In this document: positions 1 to 12,464 of the stretch, one piece after another
Numbering within the stretch: position 1 is the first letter of the stretch
Layout: each line of letters opens with the position of its first letter
Assembly: GCA_021442155.1 (NCBI GenBank)
Contig: CM038214.1
Coordinates: 312,883,001 to 312,947,000, forward strand
DNA: 64,000 nt
Reading direction: 5' to 3'
Source of the DNA: Cymbidium sinense
Taxonomy: Eukaryota; Streptophyta; Magnoliopsida; Asparagales; Orchidaceae
Notes under the pieces: generated by a model
The model's input: the letters and a program-made list of their open reading frames with translations, nothing else
What the model was told of the DNA's origin: nothing
The model's database searches: none
Program-made: the position numbers and the translations under genes

Positions 1-1173
1 CTAAACTTTAAGCCCTAAAACCCTAAATTGTAAAAAAAATTAAATCATAAACCTTAATCACTAACCCTAAACCCAAAACCCTAAAAGTGTAAACCCTAAA
101 ACCCCAAACCCTAAACCCTAAACCCTAAATCCTAAACCCAAAACCCTAACCCTAAATTCTAAACCATAAACAATAAACCTAAAAATAAAACTTCAAAATA
201 AATAAAGGAAAAACCTAAACCCTAAACTAAAAAAAAAAAGCTAAACCTAAAATAAAATAAAAACCCTAAACCTACACTAAAATAAACTAAACTATAATAA
301 ATAAAACCTAAACAAAAACTTAAAATAAACTAAACCTAAACCCTAAACTAAAAAAAATAAAACCTAAACCTAAATAAAACCTAAAAATAAACCTAAAATA
401 AAAATAAAAAATTTAAACCAAAATAAATAAAAAAGCCTAAACCTAAAAATAAAAATTATAAAATAAACCTAAATAAAACTAAAACCATAAACCCTAAACT
501 AAAATATATAAACCTAAAATAAATAAGCTAAACTAACTAAAATTTAAAAATAAACCTAAATAAAATTAAAATTAAAATCAACTAAACTATATAAAAAATA
601 AACTTAAACCTACTGGTTTACTTAATGTTAAAAAAATTCCCTAAACCCTAAAATAACCCTAAACCTTAAACAATAAACCCTAAACCTTAAACCCAAAACC
701 CAAAACCCAAAACCCTAACCCTAACCCTAAACCCTAAACCTTAAACTAACCCTAAACCTTAAACCATAAACTAAAAACCCAAAACCCTAACTCTAACCTT
801 AAACCCTTAACTATAAACCCTAAACCCTAAACCCTAAATCCCTAAACCCTAAAATCTAAACTAACCCTAAACCCTAAAAACCTTAAAGCCTAAAGCCTAA
901 ACCATATATTCTAAACTAACCCTAAACCCTAATCCCTAAAAACCCTAAACCCTAAAGCCTAAACATTAAACCCTAAACCCTAAGCCCTAAACACTAATCC
1001 CTAACCCTAAACCCTAAACCCTTAAAGCAAAAAACTTTAAAACCTTAAACCTTAAACCCTAAACCCTAACCCTAAACCCTAAACCATAAACCCTAATCCC
1101 AAACCCTAAACTTAAACCTAAAGTTACTAAATAAATTAAAAGTAATAAACCTAAACATAAACCTAAACCCTAA
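1..1173 (+). repeat. Telomere-like satellite array (CCCTAAA heads, degenerate tails)
   Basis: The + strand carries CCCTAAA heptamers, near-perfect around 60-150 and 700-1110. Between them lie degenerate AATAAA, CCTAAA and CTAAA units around 180-600. A non-telomeric punctuation motif sits at 609-638. The last 55 bases, with the words AAAGTTACTAAATAAATTAAA and CCTAAACATAAACC, recur upstream of most of the other GRP fragments in the window. No gene is visible. The repeats are too degenerate to be an active chromosome end, so this reads as subtelomeric or interstitial satellite. Confidence 0.93.
609..638 (+). repeat. Punctuation motif of the higher-order telomere-like satellite
   Basis: The sequence reads CCTACTGGTTTACTTAATG followed by an A-run, and a CCCTAAA-rich head starts directly after it. 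It is one of about fifteen recognisable copies in the window. Others lie near 2736, 3730, 13267, 14335, 15630, 16436, 32034, 33545, 34499, 36337, 38111, 42941, 44946, 45567 and 46551. The approximate consensus is CTACYRGTTTRCTTAATTTA. It always separates a degenerate tail on the left from a CCCTAAA-rich head on the right. Confidence 0.75.
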
Positions 1174-1652
1174 GAATGGGCAGAACCTTGACTAGGAACA
1201 TCACCATCAACCATGCTCGCCTACAGAATGGAGGAAGGCGAGGTGAGGCAACAGTTATCATAATGGTGGTGGGGGACTTGGAGGTGCTGGTGGATATGGA
1301 GGTGGTGGTCAGAGCAGTGGTGGTTATGGAGGCGAGAGGAGCGATGAAAGTTAGCTATGGTGGTGGTGGAGAAAGAGATCGGGGATATGATGGTGGATCC
1401 TGCTACTCGAAAGGTCGTGGTGGTTCTGATGGGAACAGAAGAAACTAAAAAACTATTGATCTGATCTACTGTTTATAGAACTATGTCTTTACAGTAGAGA
1501 TAGTTCTAGTTACCGAGGGTCTTTGATTTGCTCTAAGAGTGCTCAATTTTTATCTAAGCTCTCGTTTATGTCTTAGAAAACTTGGTGTGTTACTTGGTTG
1601 ATGAAATCAAAATGAAGAAATGTTAAATTTGAATTTATTCTATGTTAAAAAA
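1174..1652 (+). pseudogene. GRP gene 3'-end fragment, copy 1 (glycine-rich RNA-binding protein)
   Basis: In the frame starting AAG-AAT-GGG this encodes the end of an RRM (NGQNLD, then RNITIN) followed by a Gly/Tyr/Ser-rich tail with GGAGGYGGGG, YDGGS and a terminal GNRRN. This is the layout of plant GRP7/8-type RNA-binding proteins, which act in RNA processing. Only the last RRM strand, the glycine-rich domain and the 3' UTR remain. An in-frame TAG follows NLD, and further shifts break the tail. The 3' UTR ends in an A-run at about 1646-1652, next to telomere-like repeats. An ATG-started reading of the same bases (1176-1448) is a frame-shifted shadow rich in Val and Met. No promoter or start codon is present. 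Confidence 0.8.
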
Positions 1653-2735
1653 ACCTAAAAAGCCTAAACACTAAACTAAAACCTAAACCTTAAACCTAAA
1701 ACCTAAACCTTAAAGCCTAAAAATCCTAAACCCTAAACTCTAAACCCTAAACCCTCAAACCCTAAAACCTAAACCCTAAATCCTAAAACCTAAACCATAA
1801 ACCCTAAATCATAAACCCAAAACCCAAAACCCTAAACCCCAAACCCTAAACCCTAAACCCTAAACCCCAAGCCTTAAACCCTAAACCATAAAAAGTTAAA
1901 AACCAAAACCTAGACTAAATAGAACCTAAAAATAAAATAAATAAAGAAAAACTTAAACCAAAATGAAATAAAAATAAAAACATAATCTAAAACCTAAACC
2001 TAAACTTAAATGTAAAATAATAATAAAAAATATAAATAAAATAAAATAAATAAAAACAAAAATTAAACTAAAAAATAAATACCAAATCTAAACTAAAAGT
2101 AAAAAAAATCTAAAATAAAATAAAATAAAAACTAAATAAAACCCTAATCCTAAAACAGAAACCAAAAAATAAAACTTAAAAATAAATAAAAAATAAAACC
2201 TAAACCCTAAACTATAAAAAAATCTAAACCTAAAATAAAAATAAATTAAACCTAAACCTAAACTAAAATAAACTAAACTAAAATAAATAAAACCTAAACC
2301 TAAACCTAAAATAAACTAAACCTAAACCTAAAATAAACTAAACTTAAACTTAAACCTAAACTAAATAAAATAAAATAAATTAAAAATAAACCTAAACTAA
2401 ACTAAAAAATATAACATAAAAATTAACTTAAAATGAAAACCTAAAACCTAAACCTAAAAAAAAAAACATAACCTAAACCTAAAACTAAAAAAAAAAAACA
2501 AAAAAAAAAACACCTAAACCTCAAAAATAAAATAAAAATAAAACTAAACTAAAAAATAATATTAAACCTAAACCTAAATCTAATCCTAAAAAATAAACTC
2601 AAATAAAAAACCTAAACTAAAATAAATAAACCTCAAATAAATAAACTAAACTAAATAAAAAATAAATAAGCCTAAATAAAAATAAAAAAGTAAATTAAAA
2701 TAAAATAAATAAAAAATAAACTAAATAAACCTAAA

Positions 2736-2760
2736 CCTACTAGTTAATTTAATTTAAAAT
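2736..2760 (+). repeat. Punctuation motif copy
   Basis: CCTACTAGTTAATTTAATTT is a variant that has lost the central TTTAC. It is followed by an A-rich bridge and a new CCCTAAA head at about 2785. Confidence 0.6.
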
Positions 2761-3729
2761 AAAAAATAAAATTAATAAAATAAAACCCTAGCCCTAAACC
2801 CTAAACCCTAAAACTAACCCTAAACCTTTAACCCTAAAGCCTTAACCTACAACCCTAAACCTTAAACCAAAACCCTAAAACATTAAACCCTAAACCCTAA
2901 ACCTAAACCTTAAACCCTAAACCCTAAAACCTATAACACTAAACCCTAAACCTTAAGCCCTAAATCTTAAACCCTAAACCCTAAACCCTAAACCCTAAAA
3001 ACCTAAAAACTTGAAAACCTAAAAACCTTAAAACCTAAACCTAAACTAAAAAAAAAAACCTAAGAATAAAATAAATAAAAAGACCTAAACATAATCCTAA
3101 ATTAAATAAAAAATAAAATAAAATAAGAACCTAAATCAAATCCTAAACTTAAACCTAAACCTAAACCTAAACCTAAAAATAAAGTAAAATAAAAAATAAA
3201 AACAAAACAAAAATAAAATAAATAAAACCTAAAGTAAACTAATAAAATAAAATAAACCTAAAATAAAAAACCTAAATAAAATAAAAACTAAATGTAAAAT
3301 AAAAATAAAATAAAACTAAAATAAAATAAAATAAATACAAAATAAAAACCTAAACCTAAAAATTAACCCTAAAAAAAACCTAAAAATGGATAAAAAAATA
3401 AAACCTAAACCCTAAATAAAAAAAACCTAAACCTAAAATGAATAAAATAAAATAAACTTAAACCTAAAAAAAATAAACTAAACTAAAATAAATAAAGCCT
3501 AAACCTAAACCTAAAATATACTAAACCAATACATAAAAAAAAATAAAATAAAATAAACTAAAATTAAACATAAACCTCAACTAAAAAATAAACAAAAACC
3601 TAAACCTAAACTTAAAAAATAAACTAAAATAAAAAACTTAAACAAAAATAAATAAACCTAAAATATAAACTCAAATAAAAATAAAAAATAAAATAAATTA
3701 AAATAAATAAAAAAAAGATATTAAATAAA

Positions 3730-3766
3730 CCTATCCTGCTGATTTAGATAATTTTTTTTAAAAAAA
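3730..3766 (+). repeat. Punctuation motif copy, diverged
   Basis: The sequence reads CCTATCCTGCTGATTTAGAT, then a T-run and an A-run. It lies exactly at a tail-to-head boundary, and CCCCCTAAACCC starts directly after it. Confidence 0.55.
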
Positions 3767-4060
3767 CCCCCTAAACCCTAAATCTTAAACACTAAACCCT
3801 AAACCCTAAACCCTAAAGCTAACCATAAACCATAAACCCTAAACCTACAACCCTAAACCCTAAACCTTAAACCGTAAACAAATAAAAACCCTAAACCCTA
3901 AATAAAAAAAATAAAAAATAAACAAATAAACCCTAACCCTAAACACTAAACCCTAAACCCTAAACTCTAAACCTACAACCCTAAACCCTAAACCCTAAGC
4001 TCTAAACCTAAACCTAAACCTAAACCTAAAACCTAAACCTAAACCCTAAACCTAAACCTA

Positions 4061-7000
4061 AACTAAACTAAATAAAATAAAACCTAAACTTAAACCTAAA
4101 CTACATAATAAATAAATAAAATAAATAAACTTAGACTAAATAAAAAAATATAAATATAAAAATAAATAATCAAATAAAATAAATAAAATAAACTAAACAA
4201 AATAAACCTAAACCTAAACCTAAACCTAAACCTAAACTAAACTAAAATGAACTAAACTAAAATAAACTAAACTAAACTAAATAAAACCTAAACCTAAACC
4301 TAAACTTAAACCTAAACCTAAACTAAAATAAACTAAATAAATAAACTAAACTGAATAAACCTAAATAAACTTAAACCTAAACTAAAATATAATAAACTAA
4401 ACTAAATAAACTAAACATAAAAATAAACTAAATAAACTAAATAAATAAAAACTAAACTAAATAAATAAACCTAAACTTAAAGTAAACTAAAGAAATAAAC
4501 TAAACTAAACTAAAATAAACCTAACCTAAACCTAAAACCTAAACTAAATAAACCAAAACCTAAATAAATAAAATAAAATAAAATAAAATATACTAAACCT
4601 AAACTTAAACCTAAACCTTCACTAAAAATAAATAAACTAAACTAAATAAATAAACCTAAACTGAATAAACTAAATAAAATATAAAATAAAAATAAACCTA
4701 AACCTTAACCTAAACAAAACTAAATAAATAAATCAAAACTAAAAAAAATAATAAACCTAAACCTAAAACCTAAATAAAAATAAACCTAAACCTAAATAAG
4801 CCTAATAAACCTAAACTAAAATAAACCTAAACTAAAACTAAATAAAATAAAATAAAATAAACTTAAACTGAAATAAAATAAACCTAAACTAAATAAACCC
4901 AAACCTATACTAAAAATAAACCTAAAATAAATAAAACCTAAATAAACCTAGACTAAATAAACCTAAACTAAAATAAAAAATAAATCTAAACTTAAACCTA
5001 AACCTAAACTAAATAAAAAATAAACTAAGTAAATAAATAAAATAAACCTAAACCTAAATAAACTAAATAAATAAACTAATTAAAACCTAAACTAAAGTAA
5101 ACTAAACAAAATAAACCAAAACTTAGCCTAAACTAAATAGAATAAACTAATAAAATAAATAAACTAAATAAAATAAACCTAAACGTAAACCTAAAACTAA
5201 ACTAAATGAATAAAATTAAATTAAATAAATTAAATAAACCTAAAATAAAACTAAATAAATAAAATAAAATAAACCTAAACTAAATAAACTAAAGTAAATA
5301 AACCTAAACTAAACTAACTGAACTTAAAACCTAAACCTAAACCTAAACATAAACTAAACTAAATAAAAATAAATAAAATAAACTTAAACCTAAACTAAAT
5401 AAAATAAATAAATTAAACCTAAACTAAACTAAATAAAACCTAAAATAAACCTAAACATAAACCTAAATCATAAACTAAAATAAACCTAAACCAAAACCTA
5501 AACCTAAACTTAAATAAACTAAAACCTAAACCTAAACCTAAACCAAAATAAATAAACTAAACTAAACTAAAATAAACCTAAACCTTAACCTAAAATAAAT
5601 AAATAAATAAACTTAAACCAAATCCTATACTAAATAAACCTAAACCTAAAAAATAAACCTAAACCTAAACCTAAACTAAACCTAAATAAACTCAAACTAA
5701 ATAAACATAAAGCTAAATAAACTAAGTAAACTAAACTAAATTAAACTAAACCAAAACCTAATTAAATAAACCTAAATAAACCTAAACCTAAACCTAAACC
5801 TAAACCTAAACTTAAATAAATAACTAAAATAAATAAACTAAACTAAATAAACTAAAATAAATAAACCAAAACCTTAGCCTAAACCTGAACCTAAATAAAC
5901 CTAAACTAAATAAATAAACTAAATAAACTTAAACTTAAACTAAAAAAATTTAAACCTAATAAACTAAATAATCCTAAACTAAACCTGAAGCTAAACTAAA
6001 CTAAAAAAATAAAACCTAAATCAAAACCTAAATAAACCTAAAATCTAAACAAAAGTAAACTAAAATAAACCTAAACTAAACCTAAATCTAGACCTAAAAT
6101 AAATAAACTAAACTAAACCTAAACTACAATAAAGTTATTCCTAAACCTAAACTAAACTAAACTAAATAAAACCTAAACCTAAACCTAAACTTAAACCTAA
6201 ACCTAAACCTAAACTAAATAAACTAAAATAAACCTAAACCTAAACTAAATAGATAAATAAACAAAACCAATACTTAAACCTAAATATAATAAACCTAAGC
6301 TTAACTAAAAATGTATAAACCTAAACCTAAACCTAAAGTAAAAGTAAACCTAAACTAAACTAAAAATAAACATAAACTAAAAAATTGTACCTAAAACTAA
6401 ACTAAACAAAAAACTAAACCTAAACCTAAACCTAAACTAAACTAAACTAAAAAATAAAATAAATAAACTAAAACCTAAAATAAATCTAAACCTTAACTAA
6501 ACTAAAAAAAAACCTAAACTAAACCTAAACTAAACTAAAATAAAACCTAAACTAAACTAAAATAAAAAATAAAATAAATAAATTAAAACCTAAAATAAAC
6601 CTAAACCTAAACTTAAATAAACTAAACTAAATAAATAAACCTAAAGTAAACTAAACTAACCTAAACTAAATAAACCTAAACCTAAAATAAACTAAATAAA
6701 AATAAACTTAAACCTTAACCTAAATAGAACCTAAATCTAAACCTAAACTAAATAAACTAAATAAAAGTAAACCTAAACCTAAACCTAAACCTAAACCTAA
6801 ACCTAAAAAATAAATTAAAACCTAAACCTAAAGCACTGAAGCCTAAATAAATAAAAATAAACTAAAAAACCCAAACTAAAATAAAATAAAATAAACTAAA
6901 ACTAATTCAGCCTAAACATAAACTGAGCAACATAAAAGAAATAAAAATAAACCTGAAACTAAAATAAAAAAAATAAATAAAAATAAAACTAAAATTAAAA

Positions 7001-10000
7001 AAAAATAAACCTAAACTAAAACTAAACCTGAAATAAACTAAACTAAATAAAAGATAAAATAAATAAACTAAAACTAAATAAATCTAAACATAAACCTAAA
7101 GCCAAGCCAAACCTAAAACCTAAAACTTCTGAGCTAAAAATAAAATATGCTAAATAAAATAAATCTAAAAATAAAGCAAAACTAAAGTAAATAAACCTAA
7201 AATAAAATAAACCTAAACTAAACTAGCACAACCTAAAATGAAGCTAAAATAAATAAACTAAATTAAAAAACTAAAATAAATAAACTGAAACCAAAATAAA
7301 TGACTAAAATAAAATAAACTTAATAAACCTAAAAGAAGCTAAAAGAGCCTAAACATAATAAACTAAATAAACTAAACTAAACATAAACCTATCTAAACTA
7401 AACTAAAACTGGCTCAAATAAAACTAAAAACCTAAACTAAACTAAACTAAAATAAATTTAAACTGAACTTAAACCTAAACCTAAAATATATAAACTAAAC
7501 TAAACTAAATAAATAAACCTAAACTAAACTAAACCTAAACTAAAATAAACCTAAACCTAAAGCTAAATTAAATAAAACTGGCTGAAGCCTAAACCTGAAC
7601 CTAAACTAAATAAACTAAAATAAACCTAAACATAATCCTAAAACTAAATCTAAACTTAAACTAGATAAATAAATAAATAAAACCAAAAAAACCTAAACCT
7701 AAACTAAACTAAACCAATTAAATCCTAAACCTAAAAAAAACTTACACCTAAACTAAACTAAAAATAAACCTAAACTAAGAAAATAAACCTAAACCTAAAC
7801 TAAACTAAAATAAAACCTAAACCTAAACTAAACTAAACTAAACTAAAAAATAAATAAACAAAATAAACTTAAACTTAAACCTAAATAAACTAAATTAAAT
7901 AAGTAAACTTAAACTAAGCTAAACTAAATAAACCTAAACTTAAAATAAACTTAATAAACTAAATAATAATAAACCTAAACCTAAATAAAACCTAAGCTTA
8001 AACCTAAACAAAATAAAATAAATAAAAATAATCCAAAACCTAAACCTTAACCAAAACGTAAACCTAAAAAAATAAAATAAAACCTAAACCTAAACTAAAA
8101 TAAACTAAACTAATACACTAAGTAAACCAAAACTAAATTAAACTAAACTAAATAAAATAAACCTAAACCTAAACCTAAAATAAATTAACTAAATTAAATA
8201 AACCTAAACTAAAAAATAAATAAAATAAGCTAAATAAACCTAAAAAAAACCTTAACCTAAACCTAAACCCTAAATTAAACCTAAACCTAAACCTAAACCT
8301 AAACCTAAACATAAACCTAAATAAAAGCTTAAACCTAAACATAAACTAATTAAACTAAAAAACCTAAACCTAAATAAATAGGCTGACTAAACTTAAAGCT
8401 TAAATAACTTAAAACTAAAATAAACTAAACTAAACTAAAATAAACCTAAGCTAAAAAAAAAATAAAATAAACCTAAACCTAAACTAAAATTAAATAAATA
8501 AATAAACCTAAAACTAAACTAAAAATAAACCTAAATAAACCTAAACCTAAACCTAAATAAATAAACTACACTAAATAAAATTAAAAGAAATAAACCAAAA
8601 CTAAACTAAATAAACCTAAACCTAAACCTAAACCTAAACTAAAATAAACTAAATAAAATAATCCCAAAAAATAAACCTAAAATAGACCTAAATTAAACTA
8701 AATAAACCTAAACTTAAACTTAAACCTAAATAAATAATCCTAAAAGCTAAACCTAAACTAAACCTAAAATAAATAATAATAAATAAATAAACTAAAAATA
8801 AAATAAACCTAAACCTAAAACTAAAATAAAATTAAATAAACTGAACTAAAAATAAACCTAAATAAATAAGCCTAAACCTAAACTAAAATAAATAAACCTA
8901 AAAAATAAAATAAAAAATAAATAAACCAAAACCTAAATAAACTAAATAAATAAAAACCTAAACATAAACTAAACTAAATAAACCAAAACTTAAACAAAAT
9001 TAACTAAATAAAATAAACCTAAAAAATAAACATAAAACCTGAATCTAAACCTAAACCTAAACCTAAACCTAAACTAAATAAACTAAGACATAAACTAAAT
9101 AAATAAACCAAAACCTCAAACCTAAACCTGAACCTAAACCTAAAACCAAGAATAAAGCCTAAAAAATAAACTAAATAAAATAAATAAATAAAATAAACCT
9201 AAACCTAAACTAAATAATAAACTAAACTAAATAAACTAAACTCAAAATAAATGTAAAATAAAGTTAAACCTAAACCAAAACCCTAAACCAAATAAAGTAA
9301 AATAAACCTAAACCTAAACCAAAACTAAATAAATAAAATAAACTAAATAAAAATAAACCTAAACTAAACCTAACCCTAAACCTAAACCAAAAAAAATAAA
9401 AATAAACCTAAACCTAAACTTAAACCCTAAATAAATAAAAAATTAACTAAATAAATAAATAAACTAAATAAAACTTAAACTAAACAAACTAAATAAATAA
9501 AAAACAAACTAAATAAACCTACAATAAACTAAATAAACTAAACTAAAAACCTAAATTAAAATAAACTAAATAAAACCTAAACCTTAATGAACCTAAACCT
9601 AAATAAATAAAATAAACTAAACTAAAAAAATAAACCTAAACTAAATAAAAAAACTAAACTAAAATAAACCTAAACCTAAACCTAAACTAAAATAAAATAA
9701 ACCTAAACCTCAAAATAAACTAAACCTGATCCTAAATAAAACAAAATAAACTCTGATCCTAAAATAAAATAAACCCTAAACTAAATAAATAAACTAAATA
9801 AACTTAAATAATTAAAATAAAATAAATTAAGCAAAATAAATAAAATAAAATAAGAACCTAAACCTAAACCTAAAATAAAAACCTAAACCTAAACCTAAAC
9901 AAAAAATAAAAATAAAAATAAACTAAAATGCACAAAACAATAAACTAAAATAAAATAAATAATAAATAAACTAACTAAAAAAATAAACCTAGATAAAAAT

Positions 10001-11080
10001 TAAATAGAAGATAAACTAAATAAATAAATAAAAATAAACCTAAACTAAACCTAAACTAAATAAACCTAAAACCTGAACCCAAAATAAAATAAAACTAAGT
10101 AAACTAAACTAAATAAAACCTAAACCTAAACATAAATAAATATATAAACTATATAAATAAATCTAAACCTAAACCTAAACTAGACTAAATAAACTAAAAC
10201 TGAAATAAATAAATAAAAATAAACCTAAACCTAAACCTAAACTAAATAAAACTAAAAACTAAATAAACCTAAAAATAAAAATAAGCTAAACTATACTTAA
10301 ATAAATAAAGCTAAACCTAAGCTAAAAATAAACCTAAGAAATAAACCTAAATAAATAAACTAAATAAACTAAACTAATAAAATAAAAATAGAAACAAAAA
10401 TAAAAATAAATTAACTTAAACCTAAAAATAAAAAACCTAAACTAAGTAAACCTAAATAAACCTAAACCTAAACCTAAACTAAAATAAACAAAAAAAACCT
10501 CAACCTAAACCTAAATCTAAATAAACTAAACTACAAATAAAAATAAACTTAAACCTAAATAAAAATAAAATAAACCTAAACTAAATCTAAACTCAAAATA
10601 AAAACTAAATAAAATAAACTAACCTAAATAAAAATAAAACCTAAACTAAATAAACTAAACTAATTAAGCCTAAATAAAAATAAATAAACTAAATAAAACC
10701 AAAACCTAAATAAAACCTAAACCTTAAACCTAAACTAAAGTAAATATACCTAAAAATAAGCCTAAACTTAAACTAAATAAACTAAAAACTAAATAAATAA
10801 AATAAACTAAACTAAAATATTTAAAAATAAATAAACTAAATAAAAAATAAATAAAACTTAGACCTAAAAACCTAAACCTAAATAAGCCTAAACTAAATGA
10901 AAATAAAATATAAATTAAACTAAAATAAAAAATAAATAAAAATAAACCAAAATAAAAAATAAAACCTAAACCTAAACCTAATCTTAAACTAAAAAAATAA
11001 ACTAAACTAAAAATAGATAAACCTAAACCTAAACTAAATAAAAAAAATAAACCTAAACCTAATTTAAAAAAAATAAAAAA
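4061..11080 (+). repeat. Long uninterrupted degenerate telomere-like array (about 7 kb)
   Basis: This stretch is built almost only from CCTAAA, CTAAA and AAATAAA words. Perfect CCCTAAA is rare, and no clear punctuation motif appears until a degenerate one near 11051-11080. Several perfect hexamer (CCTAAA) runs occur, for example at about 5780-5810, 6767-6806 and 8279-8311. G is nearly absent from the + strand except in scattered words such as CTGAGC or GGCTGAAGCC between 6900 and 7600. I see no gene, RNA or mobile element in it. Confidence 0.9.
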
Positions 11081-11696
11081 ACCCTAAAACATAAACCCTA
11101 AACTTTAAATCATAAAACTGTAAACTCTAAACCATAAACCATAAACCCTAAACCCTAAACCCTAACCCTAAACCATAAATAAAAAATAAATTAAAAAAAT
11201 CATAACCCTAAACTCTAAACCCTAAACTCTAAACCCTAAACCCTAAATCCTAAACCCTAAACCATAAACCTATAAACCTAAACCCCTAAACCCTAAACCT
11301 AATCCTAAACCTAAACCTAAAACTTAAACCTAAACCCTAAACCTAAACCTAAACTAGTCTAAATAAAATAAGGCTTAAATTTAAACCTAAACCTAAACTA
11401 AAAATAAATAAAATAAATAAACCATAAACTAAATAAAATAAAATAAAAATAAAATAAGTAAACAAATAAAAAATAAACTAAACTAAACCAGATAAACCTA
11501 AACCTAAACCTAAACCTAACCTAAACTAAAATAAACTAAACTAAACTAAATCTAAAGCTAATTCTAAACCTAATAAACAAAAAAAACAAAAAATAAACCT
11601 AAACCTAAACCAAAACCAATTTTTTTTTAAAAAAAAACCCTAAATCATAAACTCTAAACCCTAAACCATAAAACCTTAAACCCTAAACCCTAAAAA
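11081..11696 (+). repeat. Telomere-like array, CCCTAAA-richer head and short tail
   Basis: CCCTAAA-rich sequence resumes at about 11081-11350 after the long degenerate block. A short CTAAA/AAATAAA tail follows. A weak punctuation-like T-run/A-run lies at 11611-11637, and a brief new head leads into the retrosequence insertion. Confidence 0.88.
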
Positions 11697-12464
11697 GAAT
11701 GGGTTTGATTCCTTGCTCTTATCTTTGCCTGGCTGGTTTGCAGCAGATTTCAAAATTTGTTGTTTATTATCCTTTAGATCTGGTTTCCAATTTGGATGTC
11801 CTAACATTGATGGCTCTCTTTCATTTGAGTTGGGATTATCATGCCATGGAACCTAATTTGATGACATATATTTGGCATGGGATCCCCACTTTGTTATTCT
11901 TTATCTTTCCACTTCGTATATGATATTCTTGTAGGTATTTTGGCTCAAAAGATCTTCATCAAATGGCTGCTATACAGGTTTGTTTGCTATGATGGTTGTG
12001 ATGCTTTCACTACATTTTGGTTTGGTAATAGCTCTTGTGATGTAACCCATCTGCTGAAGTTTGGATGCTCATATTTGCATCAGCCTCAACTTGTGGAATG
12101 AGCCTCCTCTATCCCACTTTATTATTACCATTTTCGATTTTCTTCCTCATTTATCATTTTCTCATGACTTTAAGCGCTAACTTCTTCTGTCTTTGCGGTT
12201 CTTTCTTTTCTCTTGGGTTGCTCCATAGTCATGCATTCTCACTTCTGCAACATTGGCCCTCATCCTTCATTTGCTTACTTTTGTTAATCACTTTGTATCT
12301 TTTGCTTTCCTCTTTTTCTTTTGTGGATGTACTTAAAGAGGGATTTACTCCTAAGTTGATTGTTCATGAGCCATGGTTCGAGTTTATCCCCTTTAAGGAC
12401 CTTGTAACCCCTTTTTTGTGGCAATAAAATTCCCCCTATACGGGGTTTCCCAAAAAAAAAAAAA
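11697..12464 (+). mobile_element. 5'-truncated poly(A)-ended retrosequence, probably a LINE 3' end
   Basis: About 770 bases of non-repetitive, T-rich sequence sit inside the telomere-like array. The right end has AATAAA at 12423-12428, a short CCCC/GGGG inverted repeat (CCCCCTATACGGGG) and a run of 13 A at 12452-12464. The run leads directly into CCCTAAA. A 3' poly(A) with an abrupt 5' end is the signature of target-primed retrotransposition by a LINE, or of a transcript mobilised by one. No RT or endonuclease motif is present, so the exact family is unknown. It could instead be a truncated processed pseudogene or its 3' UTR. Short open frames inside (for example 12065-12427, very hydrophobic) reflect T-rich composition and I do not call them genes. 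Confidence 0.6.

Larger units (their letters stand above)
1653..4060 (+). repeat. Telomere-like satellite, two to three higher-order units
   Basis: CCCTAAA-rich heads lie at about 1730-1880, 2785-3000 and 3768-4010. Each is followed by a tail in which the C-run shortens to CC, C or none (CCTAAA, CTAAA, AAATAAA). Punctuation motifs at 2736-2760 and 3730-3766 end the tails. A recurring landmark after the head, close to AAAAAGCTAAAAACCTAAAC followed by ACTAAATAAAACC, shows as a variant near 1888 and returns near 14700, 16860, 32800, 37345, 39075 and 44225. The + strand is almost devoid of G. No gene is visible. Confidence 0.9.

Noticed and set aside
1..1173. A functional telomere at the left edge
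   Set aside because: Perfect repeats are short and mixed with degenerate units, and similar arrays recur deep inside the window. The window edge is not shown to be a chromosome end.
1176..1448. ATG-started open frames over the GRP fragments (also 18020-18229, 32329-32706, 36699-36983, 38473-38700, 43560-43775)
   Set aside because: They are out of frame with the recognisable RRM/glycine-rich reading. The Val/Met/Glu-rich products are what a GGN-rich sequence gives in a shifted frame.
4061..11080. CRISPR-like or coding minisatellite
   Set aside because: The repeats are 4-8 bases with no unique spacers and no reading frame, consistent with degenerate telomere-like DNA.
11697..11705. The word AAGAATGGG occurs at the 5' junction of both the 11.7 kb retrosequence and the GRP fragments
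   Set aside because: Flanks beyond the nine bases do not match, so I treat it as coincidence and not as a shared capture signal.
12065..12427. Hydrophobic 120-residue open frame that looks like a membrane protein
   Set aside because: It is T-rich 3'-end sequence of a truncated retrosequence ending in AATAAA and poly(A). Random T-rich DNA gives Phe/Leu/Ser-rich frames, and two other frames overlap it.
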